Part shown: in pieces, positions 7,933 to 9,294 of the stretch
Layout: every line of letters starts with the position of its first letter
How positions within the stretch are numbered: position 1 is the stretch's first letter
Source: Colimorpha_A sp900556615
Lineage (GTDB): Bacteria; Bacillota; Clostridia; Oscillospirales; CAG-272
Assembly (NCBI GenBank): GCA_963598415.1
Contig: CAVBUH010000104.1
Location: forward strand, 1 to 9,294
Reading direction: 5' to 3'
Length of the DNA: 9,294 bases
Program-made: the position numbers and the translations under genes
The notes under the pieces: model-generated
What the model saw: only the letters and a program-made list of their open reading frames with translations
The model's database searches: none
Told to the model about the DNA's origin: nothing

Positions 7933-8331
7933 ATGAGCGATTTGGTTAAATCCGGCGGAAGCGGACTTGTAGGGTTACTTCACGGTAAAAACGGAGAGAT
8001 TTCCATACCAAAACCTTTTGAAAAAGACATATTCCTTTTTGATACCTATGTAGCCGGAACAACCCATATTGAAGGTATCGAAGAATTAGAGCCACATCTG
8101 AATAACGATGACAGACTTGAATTTTTCAGAGAACCCGATAACCGGTATGATAAGCAAGCGATTGTCATTAAGACTGTTGACGGCGTGAAAATCGGTTATG
8201 TACCAAAGCAGGATAATGTTATATTTGCTCGCCTGATGGACGCCGGAAAGCTCCTTTTCGGTAAGATTACCTCAAAGGAAAAGAAAGGCTCGTGGGTCAA
8301 GATTTATATTAAGGTATTCCTGCACGAGTAA
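7933..8331 (+). CDS. Stand-alone HIRAN-domain protein
   Basis: The protein is 132 residues. After a Gly/Ser-rich head (about 1-25), residues about 33-130 match the HIRAN domain: FDTYVAGTTHIEGIEEL, then RLEFFREPDNRYDKQAIVI (62-79) with the diagnostic REPDN..D..AI pattern, then VKIGYVPKQDN (85-95). HIRAN domains in eukaryotic HLTF/Rad5 bind free 3' DNA ends at stalled forks. Bacterial versions occur alone or fused to nucleases and helicases and are assumed to sense unusual DNA. No enzyme domain is attached, so this is probably a DNA-binding adaptor. The ATG at 7933 has GAGG at 7922-7925, inside the end of the previous gene, seven bases upstream. Only four bases separate the two genes, which implies linked expression. 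Its job beside McrBC is not known to me; binding cleaved or protein-bound DNA ends is a guess from the domain. Confidence 0.88.
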   Translation: MSDLVKSGGSGLVGLLHGKNGEISIPKPFEKDIFLFDTYVAGTTHIEGIEELEPHLNNDDRLEFFREPDNRYDKQAIVIKTVDGVKIGYVPKQDNVIFARLMDAGKLLFGKITSKEKKGSWVKIYIKVFLHE

Positions 8332-8349
8332 TAAAAAACGAGATGAATT

Positions 8350-8354
8350 GAGAG
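8350..8354 (+). promoter_or_regulatory. Weak Shine-Dalgarno-like site favouring the ATG at 8363
   Basis: GAGAG is eight bases before the ATG at 8363. The alternative in-frame TTG at 8348 would add five residues (MREFI), overlaps this site and has only a poor GAGATG upstream. The call is tentative because the match to the consensus is partial. Confidence 0.4.
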
Positions 8355-8362
8355 AATTTATT

Positions 8363-9235
8363 ATGCCTATACCATATGATAAATTGACCTATAACGACAT
8401 TCTACATCATCAGGCAGCGTATGAGTGCTTCGACAAAGCAGGAAAAGAGTTGTTTTCTGATTGGGATATTATTGGCTTTGAAAAAGCGGCGCTTGGTTGT
8501 GGGGATAATCATTATTTGTTTATGGCTGAACAGATTAAAAAAGTTCCTCATCTTTTTGGTGATTTAGACAAGACAATGCCTTTTTTACGCTTTCGGGAAA
8601 AAGGACAACATTATGGTTATGAGTTGTTTCTTTCCCCTCCAAAGAATTGGGGTAGCCGAGGTGCGCCATTATGGTGGGCATATGCAGCACGCAAATTCAC
8701 CTATGACAAACTACCTATGGACGAACAGTTCTTCTATGAAAAATATAAGAGTATTGTCCAAGAGTTTGGTATGAGGATTTATAGCAACCACCTTGTCTAT
8801 ATTGAACGATTTGCTGCCGGTGGAATGAGTTCCGGTGTTGTCGGAGAAGAATTTGTCCGCCAAGGTTGGTATGAGTTAAGACGAAGAAATCGTCTTTACC
8901 GGTCAGATGAGGTCGCTTCTGATACACTCTATTTAGATAAGGTAAAAGAACGAATAGCTTGGTATTGCGATACCAGAAGTACCTTTGAATATAAATTAAA
9001 TCCCGATTTTGACAGCAACAGTTTTTTGTTTGCATTTGAAGATACCAATATGAATGAGCATCAGAGAGAAATCGTAGCGCAACTTTGGGGTCTATATTCG
9101 GGGAAGCCTAAGAGTAAAAAAGAAGTTGCCGAGGATATGGGAGTTACATATAATAGAATCCGTCAAGTGGAAATATGCTGTTTGCGTCATATACTTCGCA
9201 ACAGAAATAGAAACACTTTAATAATAGAGAAATAG
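8363..9235 (+). CDS. Protein of unknown function with a C-terminal sigma-70 region-4-like HTH
   Basis: The protein is 290 residues from ATG 8363. Residues about 231-280 closely resemble sigma-70 region 4: NEHQREIVAQLWGLY, then KKEVAEDMGVTYNRIRQVE, ending CLRHIL. The IRQVE stretch matches the recognition helix that contacts the -35 element in sigma factors. No region 2 or 3 is present, so it is not a complete sigma factor. The N-terminal 225 residues are unrecognised. They are rich in Trp, Tyr and Phe (PLWWAYAARKF, PKNWGSRG) and include a Gly-rich stretch IERFAAGGMSSGVVGEEF followed by the basic ELRRRNRLYR. No membrane segment or signal peptide is evident. It is the last gene before a terminator and lies 31 bases after the HIRAN gene, so it is probably part of the same operon. 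It may regulate the defence locus or be a DNA-binding component of it; the sequence does not decide between these. Confidence 0.75.
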   Translation: MPIPYDKLTYNDILHHQAAYECFDKAGKELFSDWDIIGFEKAALGCGDNHYLFMAEQIKKVPHLFGDLDKTMPFLRFREKGQHYGYELFLSPPKNWGSRGAPLWWAYAARKFTYDKLPMDEQFFYEKYKSIVQEFGMRIYSNHLVYIERFAAGGMSSGVVGEEFVRQGWYELRRRNRLYRSDEVASDTLYLDKVKERIAWYCDTRSTFEYKLNPDFDSNSFLFAFEDTNMNEHQREIVAQLWGLYSGKPKSKKEVAEDMGVTYNRIRQVEICCLRHILRNRNRNTLIIEK

Positions 9236-9237
9236 TA

Positions 9238-9280
9238 AAGACCGTCAGATCTCATTCGAGACTTGACGGTCTTATATTTT
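9238..9280 (+). terminator. Probable rho-independent terminator ending the operon
   Basis: AAGACCGTCA (9238-9247) pairs perfectly with TGACGGTCTT (9264-9273). After a G-T wobble and one mismatch, an inner stem TCTC/GAGA (9250-9253 with 9258-9261) closes on the four-base loop ATTC. The stem is followed by TATATTTT, a T-rich but broken tract. It begins three bases after the TAG at 9233-9235, where an operon-ending terminator is expected. The remaining 14 bases of the window show nothing recognisable. Confidence 0.8.
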
Positions 9281-9294
9281 ATGATTGTATTTAA

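Noticed and set aside
8363..9235. Complete alternative sigma factor
   Set aside because: Only a region-4-like helix-turn-helix is visible at the C-terminus. No region 2 with its -10 recognition and core-binding helices can be found.
1..9294. CRISPR array, tRNA, rRNA or insertion sequence
   Set aside because: No regularly spaced direct repeats, no RNA gene signatures, no transposase and no terminal inverted repeats were seen. Coding sequence fills nearly all of the window.

Overview
The window reads as part of a bacterial anti-phage defence island. All genes lie on the + strand and are tightly packed. The DNA is moderately AT-rich, genes have purine-rich Shine-Dalgarno sites (AGGAGGG, AAGGAG, GGAG), and the proteins are rich in K, E and I. 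This fits a low-GC Firmicute, most likely a gut-type Clostridia. That assignment is an inference from composition and style; no taxonomic marker gene is present.

Layout from left to right. (1) Positions 36-826 hold a conserved-looking but unrecognised gene of about 263 codons, broken by a single-base frameshift near 341-382. (2) Positions 843-3887 encode HsdR, the nuclease/translocase subunit of a type I restriction-modification system, with all key motifs intact. Its methylase and specificity partners (HsdM, HsdS) are not in the window and are presumably upstream. (3) Positions 3905-6034 and 6031-7059 encode McrB and McrC, a classical type IV, modification-dependent restriction pair that overlaps by ATGA. 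McrB carries an unrecognised N-terminal domain and an EVE/PUA-like reader domain ahead of its GTPase motor. (4) Positions 7086-9235 hold three small accessory genes: a coiled-coil protein with a degenerate J-domain, a stand-alone HIRAN-domain protein, and a protein of unknown fold ending in a sigma-70 region-4-like helix-turn-helix. (5) A strong hairpin at 9238-9273 directly follows the last stop codon and probably ends the transcript.

Working model (inference): HsdR, with off-window HsdM/HsdS, cuts unmodified foreign DNA, while McrBC cuts DNA carrying base modifications that would block type I cleavage. Together they cover phages with plain and modified genomes. The J-domain, HIRAN and sigma-4-like proteins sit in the same probable operon, with gaps of 4-31 bases, and could be extra sensors, assembly factors or regulators. 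The part most likely to be undescribed is this downstream trio and its coupling to McrBC. The restriction enzymes themselves belong to well-known families.
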